From positions 3,968,001 to 4,032,000 of the forward strand of contig OZ316899.1 in the NCBI GenBank assembly GCA_973895155.1: a stretch of 64,000 nt of DNA. The letters run 5' to 3'. This DNA comes from Marsupella aquatica. Its lineage: Eukaryota > Marchantiophyta. The position numbers and the translations under genes are program-made. Shown here piece by piece: positions 32,942 to 44,476 of this stretch. Position 1 is the first letter of the stretch. Each line of letters begins with the position of its first letter. A model generated the notes under the pieces. It did no database searches. It saw nothing but the letters and a program-made list of their open reading frames with translations, and had not been told where the DNA came from.

Positions 32942-34691
32942 TTACCAGGAGAAATTACCTGGTAACAGGAAAACTGTTTCCTGTTTCCTGCCTCCACTGC
33001 TATACCCCTTAGGAGTATCCTTTGAATCACCAATCAAACAAAAAAGACAGCTCGGATGATACGTGTGCCCACAGGATGTTGGGATCCAATTGTAACAATG
33101 ATAACCATTGCAACAAACGGGACAACTTGACAACAAAACTTGGGTTGACACTAGAGAAGTAAGTGTCGCAACAAAGGTCGGTCTCAAGGTTGGACAGGGA
33201 TTCTGCAATATACTCTCCAAAGTTGCATATTCAGACTTTTGTGCTTCCTCCGCCAAGTTAAGCTCCTTCAAGTTTGCATCCACAGCTGCAGCCACTTTTT
33301 CAGTTGGGACACCATCCCTAACGATGCTTCAAACCCCTTCTGCTTGGCTGCAATGATCTTGGTCACCTTCACCATATCCCTCTTGATGGTCTCTTGGCGG
33401 CCCTTCAACTCAACACTTTTGCTTGTGAGTTTTTAAGTCAGGTTTCCAAGAGAGCACTAAACTCAATGCTCCGTAATCATTGGAAACAATTTGCATTTGT
33501 AAGAGTACAACAATGCTAGACTAGTAGACTGCATAGTTCAGTTTGATGATGCAAAATAATCAGAGAATGAAAGAGTACAAATAGTTCCCTTGCAAGGTAG
33601 CCAGGGGTGAATATACCTCATTCCTAGAGCCCTCATCTTCCTTGTTGGCCTCTAGCTCAAGGTCTAAAATGATGTCATCAACTTCCTTGTCTGTAGACTC
33701 TACCATCTCCCGCAATTGATCCTATTCTTGCTCCATAGATCTCAACTGCTCATTAAGCTTTTCCACGGTTGCTGGGTGATCCCGTTCAGCTGCATCTAGG
33801 GCCTTCAAACTCGCTTCAACCTTGGCAGCATCTGGCAGAGCCTCACATTTTTGGCACTTTGTTGACAAAATTGTTGAGTCAAGCATCAATAGTAGAAGTC
33901 CGATAGGCTCAGCTTGATAAAAGGGCACCTTTGGGACATCATAGACAATAGCCTTACATAGGGTGGTATGTACCTCATTGACCAATCCAACCCCCGCAGT
34001 CTTATCATCGGCTGCATTATCCCAAAGAGACAATTCAAACTCTTTGGAGGCATCTGCTGATTTTGGTTTGCTCTTAGTTTGCGGGGTAGTCTCTATTGAC
34101 ACTTGACTTTTGTAAAGATGGGGCTTCCTAACACAAGGAGTCCCGTCTGGCCTACCCTTTCCCTCTCTCTCTCACTGGATTATCTACCCCTTTAGCTTGG
34201 ACGATGCATATGCAGCCCAATTGACTTTTGGCCAAGAACACGCTCAACATAAGCACCTTTCACAAAGGTATGAGCCAGAAGTCCATTGACAGGTTTATTG
34301 TAGCCATCAATGACTTGGGATAGATGCAACAAGTTTGCAATGGGAATGCCGACTGAGCTATTCAATTATAACCACTACACGTTTTCTCTCCAAACCATGT
34401 ACTCAAATCTTGGTCACTTACATCAGTTCTCTTATAAGGATTTTCACCGACATTGGGGAGTCCAAAGGTGACAGCAAAATATGTTGGGTCTCTCTGGAAT
34501 TCTGCAGGATCCCAATCCTGCGCACTCTTCTTGCTCTTCTAACTTGACCCATGCGGTTCTACTGAAATAGCAGGCATGGCACCCCCAACAATTACAGGTA
34601 CAACTCTAACGTGTGACGCCTCTACACGGTCTATTGCATTAGTCACATTTTTTGAAAGTCCATCAAGGTCAAGAGGCACAACACCCATCGT
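32942..34691 (-). pseudogene. Uncharacterised spliced gene remnant: coiled coil and RING-like finger
   Basis: From ATG 34691 (MGVVPLDLDGLSKNV) the frame runs through a TAG after HGSS to QDWDPAEFQRDPTYFAVTFGLPN and reaches a GTAAGT donor at 34421. Further exon-like pieces are 34358-34190 (SVGIPIANLLHLSQVIDGYNK... and VKGAYVERVLGQKSIG), 34102-33620 (a charged, helical segment with KVEASLKALDAAERD and DQLREMVESTDKEVDD) and 33295-32942, with Cys/His spacing of a RING-like finger: SCPVC, then SCGHTYHPSCLFC. The 33722 end carries a stop, so the gene is probably inactive. No family is recognised beyond these features; it is either a host gene or part of another transposon. Confidence 0.45.
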
Positions 34692-34699
34692 AACTTAGT

Positions 34700-35820
34700 C
34701 CTGAGTACACATACAAATGCAACGGTCCGACAAAGTAAAGTTGGATGGCTACAGATTTAACTTCAACATTGAATAGAAAAGGTGACCAAGAAATTGGAAA
34801 AGGAGCAAAAGCTATTCACCCTTTGCCTCGAATCAATCCCCCAAATTTGTCCACCAAATCCTTGAACAAAGTCTAGCACTCTTTGACCGCGCCTTGCCTC
34901 AAACCTCCTTGATTGTTAGTAGTGGGATTTGGGCCAATCAAATGTGATGCAAAATGAGATGCAAAATTGTTGAGAGTGGTTTGGTTGAGCTGGTGCGCCT
35001 CACCTCCAAATGTTGGATTCAAAATCATCTAAGTGTTTGGCAAGAATGATGAGAGAATCCAAAAGTGTCGAAGTGAGAGTAGTTCAATTTGCACCCTAAA
35101 CCTTCAACAAAGCCCAAAATAGACAAACAAATTAAATGTGGCTTAGCCAACATGCACCAAGTACCCCCACCACACCGGGAAAGCCGTGTCAAAGGATGTG
35201 ACTTCTGTGAAGGACATCACGTGAAAGAAACAAGTTGGCCCCACAGCTTGTGAGGTGGCCTTTCAGAAATTACAAGTTGCTGTTCAAAATTCAAAATGGG
35301 AGAAGGATGCTTGTCTCAAGCTAGATCTTGTTCACATGGGCACAAAAACGATGGCTTAAACTCATAATGGCTAGCCCTTGAGTCATTAGTGATGGAATAA
35401 TGATTATTGAAAAGTCCTTAGTCACTTCAAGATTGTGTAATCCTGGCCACACATGAGCATTGGAAGTCCTTGGACATGAAGTCATTTCCCCTAGTCCTTT
35501 GGGCCTCCTTTGGTACCCCTCTAGCTTGCTTTCAACCTCTTGTTAGAATTTGGTTATCACTTAGGAAGAAAAACCAAACTGTGTCGACGACACTTTAACA
35601 AGGCAAGCCAGTAGAGATTCTTAACCAAATGAAAATGCATGGTGGTACTAACACTTTAAGTCTAATCAATGGAATGAGTTTTGGACAGGAACCTTGAAAT
35701 ATTTCAGCCTCCCTCAAAGCTACTTCAAGATTATCTTGTATTTTGTTAATTGTTATTAAGAAGATGTTGAGCTTCATCTTCTAAAGCGTAAACAACTTAG
35801 TCGCAGGGTTTTGGAGTGAG
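34700..35820. other. Unassigned sequence left of the chromovirus
   Basis: No gene or recognised repeat, apart from scattered GTCCTT/AAGGAC words at 35395-35540 similar to the 20-kb minisatellite. The last five bases, GTGAG (35816-35820), are the left target-site flank of the chromovirus. Confidence 0.4.
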
Positions 35821-37248
35821 AGTGGTGGACCTTGCCACCCAGCGCCCTCACCAATCCCAGCACCCACGCACAAGTGCCCTTGGAGCCCAAATGTCTCCAC
35901 GGAACTCCTCAAGCAAGCAACTTGGTGCCCTCAACACTACCTATGGCCCCTCCCATATGATTCGCACTTGCTCTCTAACACGACCGTTGCTCAACGGTAC
36001 TCAATGTCTGCACAAGCAACCAAGCATTCCGGTAAGTAACCCATAAGGATCTAGATCTCCCAAGTCTAGTATCCTAACTCAAGCTCAATAGACATTTGGT
36101 AAGTAGGTCAACAACAGGTCGTCCCAATGCCATAAGCCGGAACCAGAATTGACAACCACCGTTTGTCCAAAACAGCCCCTTCCTTGGGTGCTGCCCGGGT
36201 TTCCCCTCATACCTATCCATTACTAACTGACTGCCCATGGGCCAAATAGCATAGCTTGTCCTAAAGCTTGTCTCAAGCTTGTCCCAACACGCCAGGACCA
36301 GAATGGTCCCGACTCTAGCAACCAATTCCTGGTTCTTGCTCCACTTATGGTCCAGGGGCCAAGTGCCCTTGGAACTCAACCTCCATGCCTATTGGGCCTT
36401 GTCTCCCCAACAAAAGCTCCCTTGGGCAACTATTTTGGCAGGATTTGGCAAGCGGGCCAGATAGCCACCTCAAACCCTGAGAACCCATGGCACCCCTAGA
36501 CCTAGTTGAGCTTAGGATGAGGTATTCCTCCAACAAATTTCCCATTAGGAAGTTATCGCCATTTCTATTTTGGCATTTTCCCTTAGTGTCGCGACCGCCG
36601 CGGCCCACGACTTTGGCTCACCCTTAATCCCCAAGGAGACACCACTCCCCTCATATATGCTTTTGGAGACCTGCCACCCCCAGACCTACTTTGGTCCCCA
36701 AATTTTGGTGTCCCACCTGGACCTCAACCCGCATGCTTGGGCGTGCCACCAGCTGACAATGCCCATAACTTTCTAGTTATGCATCCGCAAGCAGAGTGCC
36801 TTAGCCCGTTGTGATTGGGCCGACCCAGTGCTCATGCCTAGGCCTTCCAGTCCCATTGTCGCCCAGGATCCCCGATCAGCCAAACCCGGATCGGGCCATA
36901 ACTCGTGCCCCAAGCATCCGTTGCCCATGGAGTAAACTCTATTTGCCTTGGGCCCAAGAGGAGCTCTCACTCAAGCCCACAAAACTCAAAGTCTGTCCAA
37001 GGGTCCAGACGGTTAACCTTGAGCCCGACCCTTTCCCTTTGATCCAACCAGCCCTCAGTTAGTCTAAGTCCTTAGTGTGTGTCACCAGCCCAGCGCCTTG
37101 CCTTTGCAAATGCCACTCCTCGTTGCCCACAAGTCTCCCCATGCTAAGTCCTCCCCGGATGGCCGTTCCGGGCCTGGACCATAGGGGAGCCCAACCTCGG
37201 AGTCAGCAACATCGGAGCTAAGTGTTAAGGTAGTCGTGTTCCGCAACT
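35821..37248 (-). mobile_element. Chromovirus 3' LTR (R2)
   Basis: On plus it runs from AGTGGTGGACC to CCGCAACT. It is homologous along its length to 54200-55660. On the minus strand it is preceded by a polypurine tract, which marks it as the 3' LTR. No coding function; short ORFs are incidental. Confidence 0.85.
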
Positions 37249-37262
37249 TGCACCCCCCCTTA
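37249..37262 (-). other. Chromovirus polypurine tract
   Basis: The minus strand reads TAAGGGGGGGTGCA immediately before the LTR start AGTTGCGG. Only about 45 bases of internal sequence remain here before the Copia insertion begins. Confidence 0.7.
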
Positions 37263-37293
37263 AAAATGGTCATGTCTGTGTGATCTAAGTAAA

Positions 37294-37462
37294 TGTTCTA
37301 ACATGCCTAGACCACTTTAGGTCTCTGTCATAAACCATAGTTTACTTTAACCCTAGACTAGAGTAGGTTAACCTTAACCCAATATGTTAACCTCTTAGGA
37401 CTATATAAGTCCTTGATATAATGGAAGTGTGTGGAAGATTACAATCATCTACTTTGTTTACA
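37294..37462 (+). mobile_element. Putative 5' LTR of Copia C2 (169 bp)
   Basis: The limits are inferred: TGTTCTAACATG at the start and CTTTGTTTACA at the end form TG...CA termini. It is followed by ACACGTTATTAGCACGA, a segment seen just inside many plant Copia LTRs. It contains TATATAAG at 37402-37409, a good TATA box for the element's promoter. No 3' partner exists to confirm the limits. Confidence 0.5.
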
Positions 37463-37981
37463 ACACGTTATTAGCACGACTGGCTCAATGATTTTTTTTG
37501 CCTAGGCTGCCCCAACAGACATATTGAGAGATCGTAGTTTTTACATAGAAAATTACCAAGAATGTTGCGTTTTTGGCACCGGAATCCTATGTAACCGCCT
37601 AACTACCCCAAAATTGAGTACAATCCCACCTAAAAAGTGATGCTAGTTTACGCAAAAATTGAGCCCGGACATCAGATTGCTATGAGGAAGGCATCCATTA
37701 GCGATCTCAATCTTCATTGCCGTAAGGACGGATTTGTCTAATTTTTTTTTGTTCCATCCAACTTATTTCATCAAGGAATCCAATGCAGGATTTGGGAATG
37801 GCCGTTATGCCAAATTAGAAACAACAATGCTACGGTGAAATCCTGAAATTGGACTTATAGGTGCTTCGAACCAGCACCTATAACTCCCCGAAGCATATAT
37901 TTACCAATTGGATAGACCCAAGTATTATATATATACACCACCACACCGAGCATTACAATCCCGAGTACAAGCGCAAGAAAT

Positions 37982-39510
37982 ATGGCAACATTGGAGAAAT
38001 TGCATTTTCAGGCCCTTTCAGTAGACGGCAGCAACTACCTAACGTGGTCAGTAGATGCAGAAACATATTTTGCATCACTGGAACTCGAAGATACTTTGAT
38101 AACTGATAATAATCTGACACTACAACAGAAGGCTAAGGCCGTTTTCTTATTACGCCAGCATTTGGCTCCTCCACTCAAAACCCAATATATGAACGAGGTC
38201 AACCCACGCCTACTATGGGATAAATTAAAATCAAGATTCGACCATATGCGCGAAGTCTGGCTCCCAGAAGCCCGCCGTGATTGGTATAACCTGCGAGTGA
38301 TGGACTACACATCAATAGCCAGCTACAACAGCGCATTATTTAGAATCACATCCCAATTGGAGTTGTGTGGCCATCCGGTCCCTGATGCAGATATGATCGA
38401 CAAAACACTAAGCACACTCCCAGAAGCAAATATAGCCCTCGGTACACAGTACAGAAATATGAGATTTATAGTCTACTCAGACCTCATTGCACATTTACTG
38501 GTAGAAGAGAAGCAGCAGACCGTTGCCCTGCAGAACGCTAGAAAATGACCTGCAGGATCAGCCCCACCACCACAAAAACCAGAAACAAATTATAATATGA
38601 GAAACCAAAGGGGACGACGCAGATCAAGAGGCAGAGGCGGATATCAAGACAAAAGCAGGAATCAAAATCCCAGAGGCCGAGGAAACCGTTTTTCATACAA
38701 CTCACGGGGTCGAGGAGCAAGCGGCCGAGACAGCAGACGAAACACCCCACCTGATAACATCAGAGAAGATAGGCTGTGTTACCGGTGTGGTAAAATAGGA
38801 CACATAAAGAAGAACTGCTGGGCATCAGACCAAGCAGCTAAACGACATACAGAAGCAAGGGCCCAATTAAAGCAAAATCCAGAAGGCAACTATATGGAGA
38901 TGGAGGAAGACTTAGCTAACTATCAGGACCCAGAAGAAACACCTACACAACAACCTGAAGAACAGGAGACCCATATGGTAACACCAGCATCAATACACAC
39001 CTCATTAGATGACCCCAACCTTGGGATAATTGACAGCGGAACATCACATACAATTCTTAAAGACAAGAAGTACTTCCACAGTATCACCCCATCTACACGA
39101 TCAATGACCACAATTTCGGGTATAAACCAGATAGAAGAAGGTAAGGGAGCCGCAACAGTGACATTCCCACAAGGAACAATTATTGATATTGATGCAGCAA
39201 TCTTTGCCCCACGAGCTACTCAAAATTTGATAAGCTTTCGGGACGTAGTCGCTAATAAATACCAACTGCGAACGGCAAAGACAGATGAAGAGGACACACT
39301 ACAAATTTTGGAGATTACCAATGATGGAACCAATATTAAAGAGACATTACCACTCATACCCCCCGGTCTCTATGCGACTCAAATTACTGTAAATTATTCT
39401 ACAACTGAATCATCAGAAATAACACACCTATGGCACTACCGACTGGGACACCCAAGAGTAAATATGTACCGGAGAATTATCAAGGACTCCAGAGGAATCC
39501 CACAAGGAGT
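37982..39510 (+). pseudogene. C2 Gag, nucleocapsid, protease and pre-integrase, with one nonsense codon
   Basis: From ATG 37982 the Copia Gag (MATLEKLHFQALSVDG; NPRLLWDKLKSRFDHM) ends at TGA 38546-38548. The same frame continues into an R/G-rich basic stretch, a CCHC knuckle (CYRCGKIGHIKKNC, near residue 262), the protease motif IIDSGTSHTIL near residue 345 and the pre-integrase histidines (LWHYRLGHPRVNMYRRI). The frame leaves the element at 39510, where the solo LTR starts, and stops at 39556 within it. Confidence 0.85.
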
Positions 39511-41729
39511 TGTGACGCCAATGACATGGTCCTTATTTTGTAATCTGATTAAGTAGGTTGCTGTATGCAAGGAGTAGCTATTGATATTACATAACAATTA
39601 GCAAGATGGCAAGAATAAGGGCAATCATGGCGTTAAGAGTAGGGAAATAAAAGCTATGTCGCAGGTGGTCGATGACCATATCTCTTTCAATATGTCACCA
39701 AATCCGGATCTGTAAAGAGCATTGGAAAGATCTGGTCAAGGCGAGTAAAATCGATATAAAACACTCGGGAAACAGAGGTGTATTAAGAAAGATACGGCCT
39801 GATTAGTGTGACGGGTTAACTTGTGGTCGGAATTAGCGGATTCGGCTTCAGTTTCGGGTTAACCCAAGCTCGACCACGGCTTAGCTTATGTGAGCACGGC
39901 TTCAGCTTAGCTCAGGTCAGCACGGCTTCAGCTTAGCTTAGGTAAGCACGGCTTCAGCTTATCTCAGGTAAGAACGGCTTCAGCTTAGCTCAGGTCAGCA
40001 CGGCTTCAGCTTAGCTCAGGTTAGCATAGGTAAGCTCGGATTCGGGCTCAGCTTAGGCTAGGTTAGCGGATAGCGGATAGCGGGTAGCGGCCTAACCCGA
40101 GACCACGGGTTAGCTCTACTCGGGTTAGATAGGATAGCTAGGTTAGCCAAACTCGGGTTAGCTATGTAACTCGGGTTAGCGCAGCAGTGAGTACCCCCTC
40201 TCGGTTGCGGGGGCATAACTCTCTATGTATTTGACCAAATTGGCTATAATTGACCTCGTTGGAAAGAGGAGCTCAAGCCACTTCCAACGCTGCTATCCAC
40301 GCAGAAAATGGTTAAATAGAGAAATCGGGAGAGGAGGCGCAAGCTCGCGAAAACCATGGAGGAGGGCCGAATCCGAAGTACATAGCCAATTCGAGATAGA
40401 AATAAAGTTGCGAGTTAGGGTTCAGTAGTTAGAGATAGTGGCGGCTCTGTTAGGGCTGGGATGGGGCTCCAGCAGCGTAGTACCCAGCCATTTGGGCTCA
40501 GTATGAGAGTATATAGAGCAGCCCCCCGGTAGAGATGGGGGGGGACTTCAGTTGTGTGATCTCACTTAGACTGAGTAGCGGGGAGGAGCTCTATGCAAGC
40601 AAGGCTGGACTTGGACGCTGCGTGTTGGGGAGAGCTTGGTTGTGCTATTACTCAGGGAGTAATCAGCCAAGCTTCACAGCAACGGGTTGCTAGGTTTGTG
40701 AGCTGGATTGTGGCTCTTTCTAGTGGGCAGCACAACTGGGTTCTTTTCCCCCGATACAGAGCCTTGGTGATAGGTGATGTATTGGTGATTGTAAACTGTG
40801 GGGAGGATTTCAATTCGATTTGCGGTGGGCACATTAGGGAGGCTGAGGTACTGATTAAGGGGCAGCAGGAGGAGCATTTACAGTTCAGTCTGGCAAGGCT
40901 ACGTGATCCATGGGGAGTCCCGGCCTTTGTCTGGTGGAGAGCACTAAGGGATCTATGGCCAGAGCTGAGCTTGCAGGGCAAGCGTGAGGCCGGGCCTCAT
41001 TGCAGTCTGGGATAGATCGCCGTTAGGCCTGGTACCAGCTTTGAAGTCGAGTCAACTATGCATGCGTAACTTGACGTTCTGAATTGGAGGTGTGAGATCT
41101 GTATGTGCCCCCAAGAATGATCAAGTGTTCTCAGTGAACTATTGTGCACATCTTTGAATCTAATTGAGTTTTCCTCTCAGGCCTCATTTCTCTCGTGGAT
41201 GTGTGTGTGTGTGAGGCAATCTGAGTGTATGATGGAACTAGCAGCGCCACTAAGAGGTGTACCGGGTGCATTGAAGCGGGCTGGGTGAGGACTGTCATAG
41301 CTCTGATTGTTGAGAGTGGAATGGCAGAGTGGTGGGGCAATGGCTTAGAAGTCCCTAAGCCGGGAATCAGTCAGGAGTCACTGGTTTATGGGTACATTCC
41401 GGCGGCAGAATAGAAACATACCTATGACAGTAAGCATATGTATAGACCTATGCGCACCGTAGCGCTAGGCCCTGTGTGTACGGGCCCGATATGAAGACCC
41501 CTTCTCACCAGAACTATCATGAGCGCAGATCTGATCCCCAACCTCGGTTCCTTGGGATTGAGCTTGGGTGATGTGTGATAGAGTCTTGCTATGATAGTCT
41601 GGTGTTAAGGGCATAAACTGGTGTTTACCGGCATTCACAACATCCCTTCGTGATCCTCAGGTACAAGGAGATGGTTTTGGCACCCATAGTGACGTTTTTG
41701 GTGTTAAGACCCATGTCAATCGCGTGACA
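39511..41729 (+). mobile_element. Solo LTR (2,219 bp) inserted in the C2 integrase finger
   Basis: It is flanked by a perfect 5-bp duplication GGAGT (39506-39510 and 41730-41734). Its ends are TGTGACGCCAATGACATGG and the near-complement CCATGTCAATCGCGTGACA (16 of 19 positions pair). With the insert and one duplication copy ignored, the Copia frame is continuous across the site. No gag or pol is present, so a solo LTR is the simplest reading. It contains a 26-bp tandem repeat and TATATAGA at 40510-40517, followed by C-rich sequence, a plausible promoter. An open stretch of 140 codons at 40593-41015 has no recognised features. Confidence 0.85.
39894..40024. repeat. 26-bp tandem repeat, about five units
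   Basis: Units of the type GCACGGCTTCAGCTTAGCTC begin at 39894, 39920, 39946, 39972 and 39998, an exact 26-bp period. Looser GGTTAG-rich units continue to about 40190. It lies in the 5' part of the solo LTR, upstream of the TATA-like box. Confidence 0.85.
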
Positions 41730-43925
41730 GGAGTCAACCCATCCACAATGAAACAACAATGCTTAGCCTGTTCTCAGGGGAAGCTGATTACAAGACCACC
41801 AATACCGAAGACGATCCATGCTATCCCGAATTTTTGGAACACCTGAACGCAGATGTATGTGGGCCAATACACCCACCCAGTGGACCGTTTAAGTACTTCC
41901 TGGCCATAATTGACTCATCGACTAAATGGTTACAAGTATCCCTCCTTTCTAGTCGAAACTTAGTCTTTGCACGAATCTTAGCCAATATATTAAAACTTAA
42001 AGCACAGTTCCCAGAAAATCCAATCCGGAAACTGAGAGTGGATGGAGCAGGGGAATTTACCTCCAAAGCATTCGATGATTTCTGTTGGACGGCGGGAATT
42101 GACACAGAATACTCAGTTCCCTACGTCCATTTTCAAAACGGAATTGCCGAATCCGTTATAAAGCGTATCCAAATGATTACTCGACCACTCCTACTGAACT
42201 CCAAGTTACCCCTCTCCGCATGGGGACATGCAGTCCTCCACGCCACCACATTGCTGAAGTACAGGCCCTCAGCGTTTAATACCAAAACTCCACACCACTT
42301 AGCGTTCGGATTACCCCCTGACCTGTCACATCTGCGCGTCTTTGGATGCAAAGTGATGGTCCCCATCCTTGGGCCAAAGCGCACTAAAATAGGACCTCAA
42401 AGACAGGAAGGCATCTACGTTGGCTACGACTCCTCATCCATAATCCGTTACCTGGAACCGACCACTGCAGACCTATTTAAAGCCAGATACGCAGACTATC
42501 ACTTCTATGAAGATTCATTCCCCCAATTACTTACAGAAAAACCATTGACGAGGGATACACCTCCACAAAGCATAAATTGGAACAGTCAAAACTTACTCAA
42601 CCAGGACCCGCGAACGAAGCGAGCGGATGAAGAAGTCCGCAGACTACTACACCTCCAAGAAATGTTGGACAAGATCCCCGACGCCTTTAATGATGCAGCC
42701 AACGTTACAAGATCCCATGTAGAGGCAGCAAACGTACCAGCTCGAGTACAACCTACCACAAAATCAGCAATGGAGACCACGGCAAAGAAAAAAAGAGGTA
42801 GGCCACCAGAATCTAGAGACTCCCGACCACGCCAGAGACTCCCTCATCAGGTACTACCTGAAACCACGATGCATGCTATTACTAATGAACCAGATAGATC
42901 TAACGTACCAGATAATGAAGAAATGGCCATCCCATACCAATACACCGGACAAATCTATAAAAGACCCAACACTGTCGTTGATGCACAATTCGCCTATCAC
43001 ATAGCTCAGCAAATATCAACTGACACTCCGGACCCCCTAACCATTAAAGAAGCACAAGCGAGGTCGGATTGGCCACAGTGGCAAGAGGCCATTAACACTG
43101 AAATGGATGCATTGATCCGTAGGCATGTCTTTGGCCCGTTAAAACAAGTCCAACCTAACAATGATTACACAGACAGCAGATTCACATTTGTCAGAAAGAG
43201 AAATGCCAAAGGAGATGTCATTAGATACCGCACACGCTTAGTAGCGAAAGGCTACACTCAAATCCCGGGAAGGGATTATGATTTGACCTATTCACCTGTT
43301 ATGGATGTGACTACATTCAGGTATCTTATAGCTTTCTCTCGAAAACACCAACTCTGTAATATACTAATGGACGTTGTAACAGCGTACCTATATGGAGTAC
43401 TAGACTCCGAAATTTTCATGAAAGCCCCAAAAGAACTACTCGCAAGAGTGACAGAACATGTCCAAGGGAAACATTTCCAGAACTTGAGTAAGGACATGAA
43501 GTCGGGAATACGACAGATTGTACCAGATGAGAAGCTCAAAGGCCTAGTGTTGAGCAGTGGCAACACAAATAAAGATCCACTCCAGCACCCCAGAAAAAGT
43601 GGGACTGGACAGCAGGCGTTTGCTGTGCAAGTCCTGAAATCCATCAACGGGTTAAAACAAAGTGGACGCATCTGGTACCAGAAGTTTAAAACTGAGATGC
43701 AAACCCTTGGATTTATCAACAACGATATTGCACCGTGCATATTCATCAAACACATCGATACAGAATTCGTCATCCTCGCCCTATACGTCGATGATGTCAA
43801 CTTATTTGGTACTCCACAACTCTTACGCAAAACTATTAATACAATGAAGAGTATTTTCGAGATGAAAGAAATTGGAGAGCCGACATACTGCTTAGGACTA
43901 CAATTTGAATACCTTCTCAAAAATA
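41730..43925 (+). pseudogene. C2 integrase and reverse transcriptase (frameshifted, 3'-truncated)
   Basis: After the solo LTR the frame gives the second half of the integrase zinc finger (CLACSQGK, TGC at 41760). A one-base shift between about 41790 and 41835 then leads into the long frame ending at 43954. Integrase residues: D in LNADVCGPI, D in LRVDGAGEF, E in NGIAESVIKR. RT follows: YRTRLVAKGYTQIPG near 43230, LKSINGLKQSGRIWYQKF near 43650 and the catalytic YVDD near 43785. The frame leaves Copia sequence soon after GLQFEY, so connection and RNase H domains are lost. Confidence 0.87.
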
Positions 43926-44279
43926 TTATAAGGCAACAAATGGTTTCCCCATAAGGCTGATGCAAACCAGGTTGGTCTGCACATTCTAGACTTAGGAAAT
44001 TCCAGCCTATCCCACTTATCCAAGTAGGATGTCAGTCCGAGCGGGTAAGCCAACTCCAAACTCGTTGGACCCTTTGTTCTCCCCTTGGGGTACTCCCCTA
44101 TAGTTTGAACTAACCAACCCACAAATGTGAGGCGAGCACTATCAACTTCCACTCGCAAAATGCAAATTAGCCCCCCAACAACCTCTAGCACCCATGCAAT
44201 TTGACTTTATTCTTAAGAGGCCGAGAGGAGTGAAACTAAGATACAACTCACAAAGGTAGCCACAACTGCCTGTACCAGT

Positions 44280-44471
44280 TCATAGTGGCGGCAGGCCGCT
44301 TCGCTTACAATAGCTTCCAAGGATCTCTAAGGCATTACCCAAATTTTCTTCCGGTTCCCAAGTACTTTTGGCCTGATCATAGCCAGTCCACTTCACCAAA
44401 TATTCTAAGATTTGCCTTCCTAGCTTGCGTTTGTAACGGTGGTCCGGAATTGCCTCCACCTCAAATTCTTC
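44280..44471 (-). pseudogene. Chromovirus chromodomain, end of Pol
   Basis: The minus strand reads EEFEVEAIPDHRYKR, LEYLVKWTGYDQAKSTWEP and ENLGNALEILGSY, ending at TGA 44282-44280. The V...Y-V-K-W-x-G-Y and TWEP pattern is a classic chromodomain, used by chromoviruses to steer integration to particular chromatin. Its first codons are separated from the rest of Pol by the solo LTR at 44477-46307. Confidence 0.87.
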
Positions 44472-44476
44472 CGCGT

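Larger units (their letters stand above)
37294..43925 (+). mobile_element. Copia element C2, 3'-truncated, inserted in the chromovirus 3' region
   Basis: It starts with a short putative 5' LTR, then gag-pol in plus orientation: Gag 37982-38548, CCHC/protease/pre-integrase 38549-39510, integrase and RT 41730 to about 43925. RNase H and the 3' LTR are missing; RT similarity ends shortly after CLGLQFEY, near 43920, where chromovirus 3' sequence begins. A 2,219-bp solo LTR interrupts it at 39511-41729. Confidence 0.82.

Noticed and set aside
37200-37248. LTR ends of the chromovirus family placed at a TG...CA pair inside the AGT...ACT ends
   Set aside because: The perfect AATGA duplication around the copy in the LINE requires AGT...ACT.
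40593-41015. 140-codon ORF in the 2.2-kb solo LTR as a gene
   Set aside because: It has no homology or domain features and lies in a sequence best explained as an LTR.
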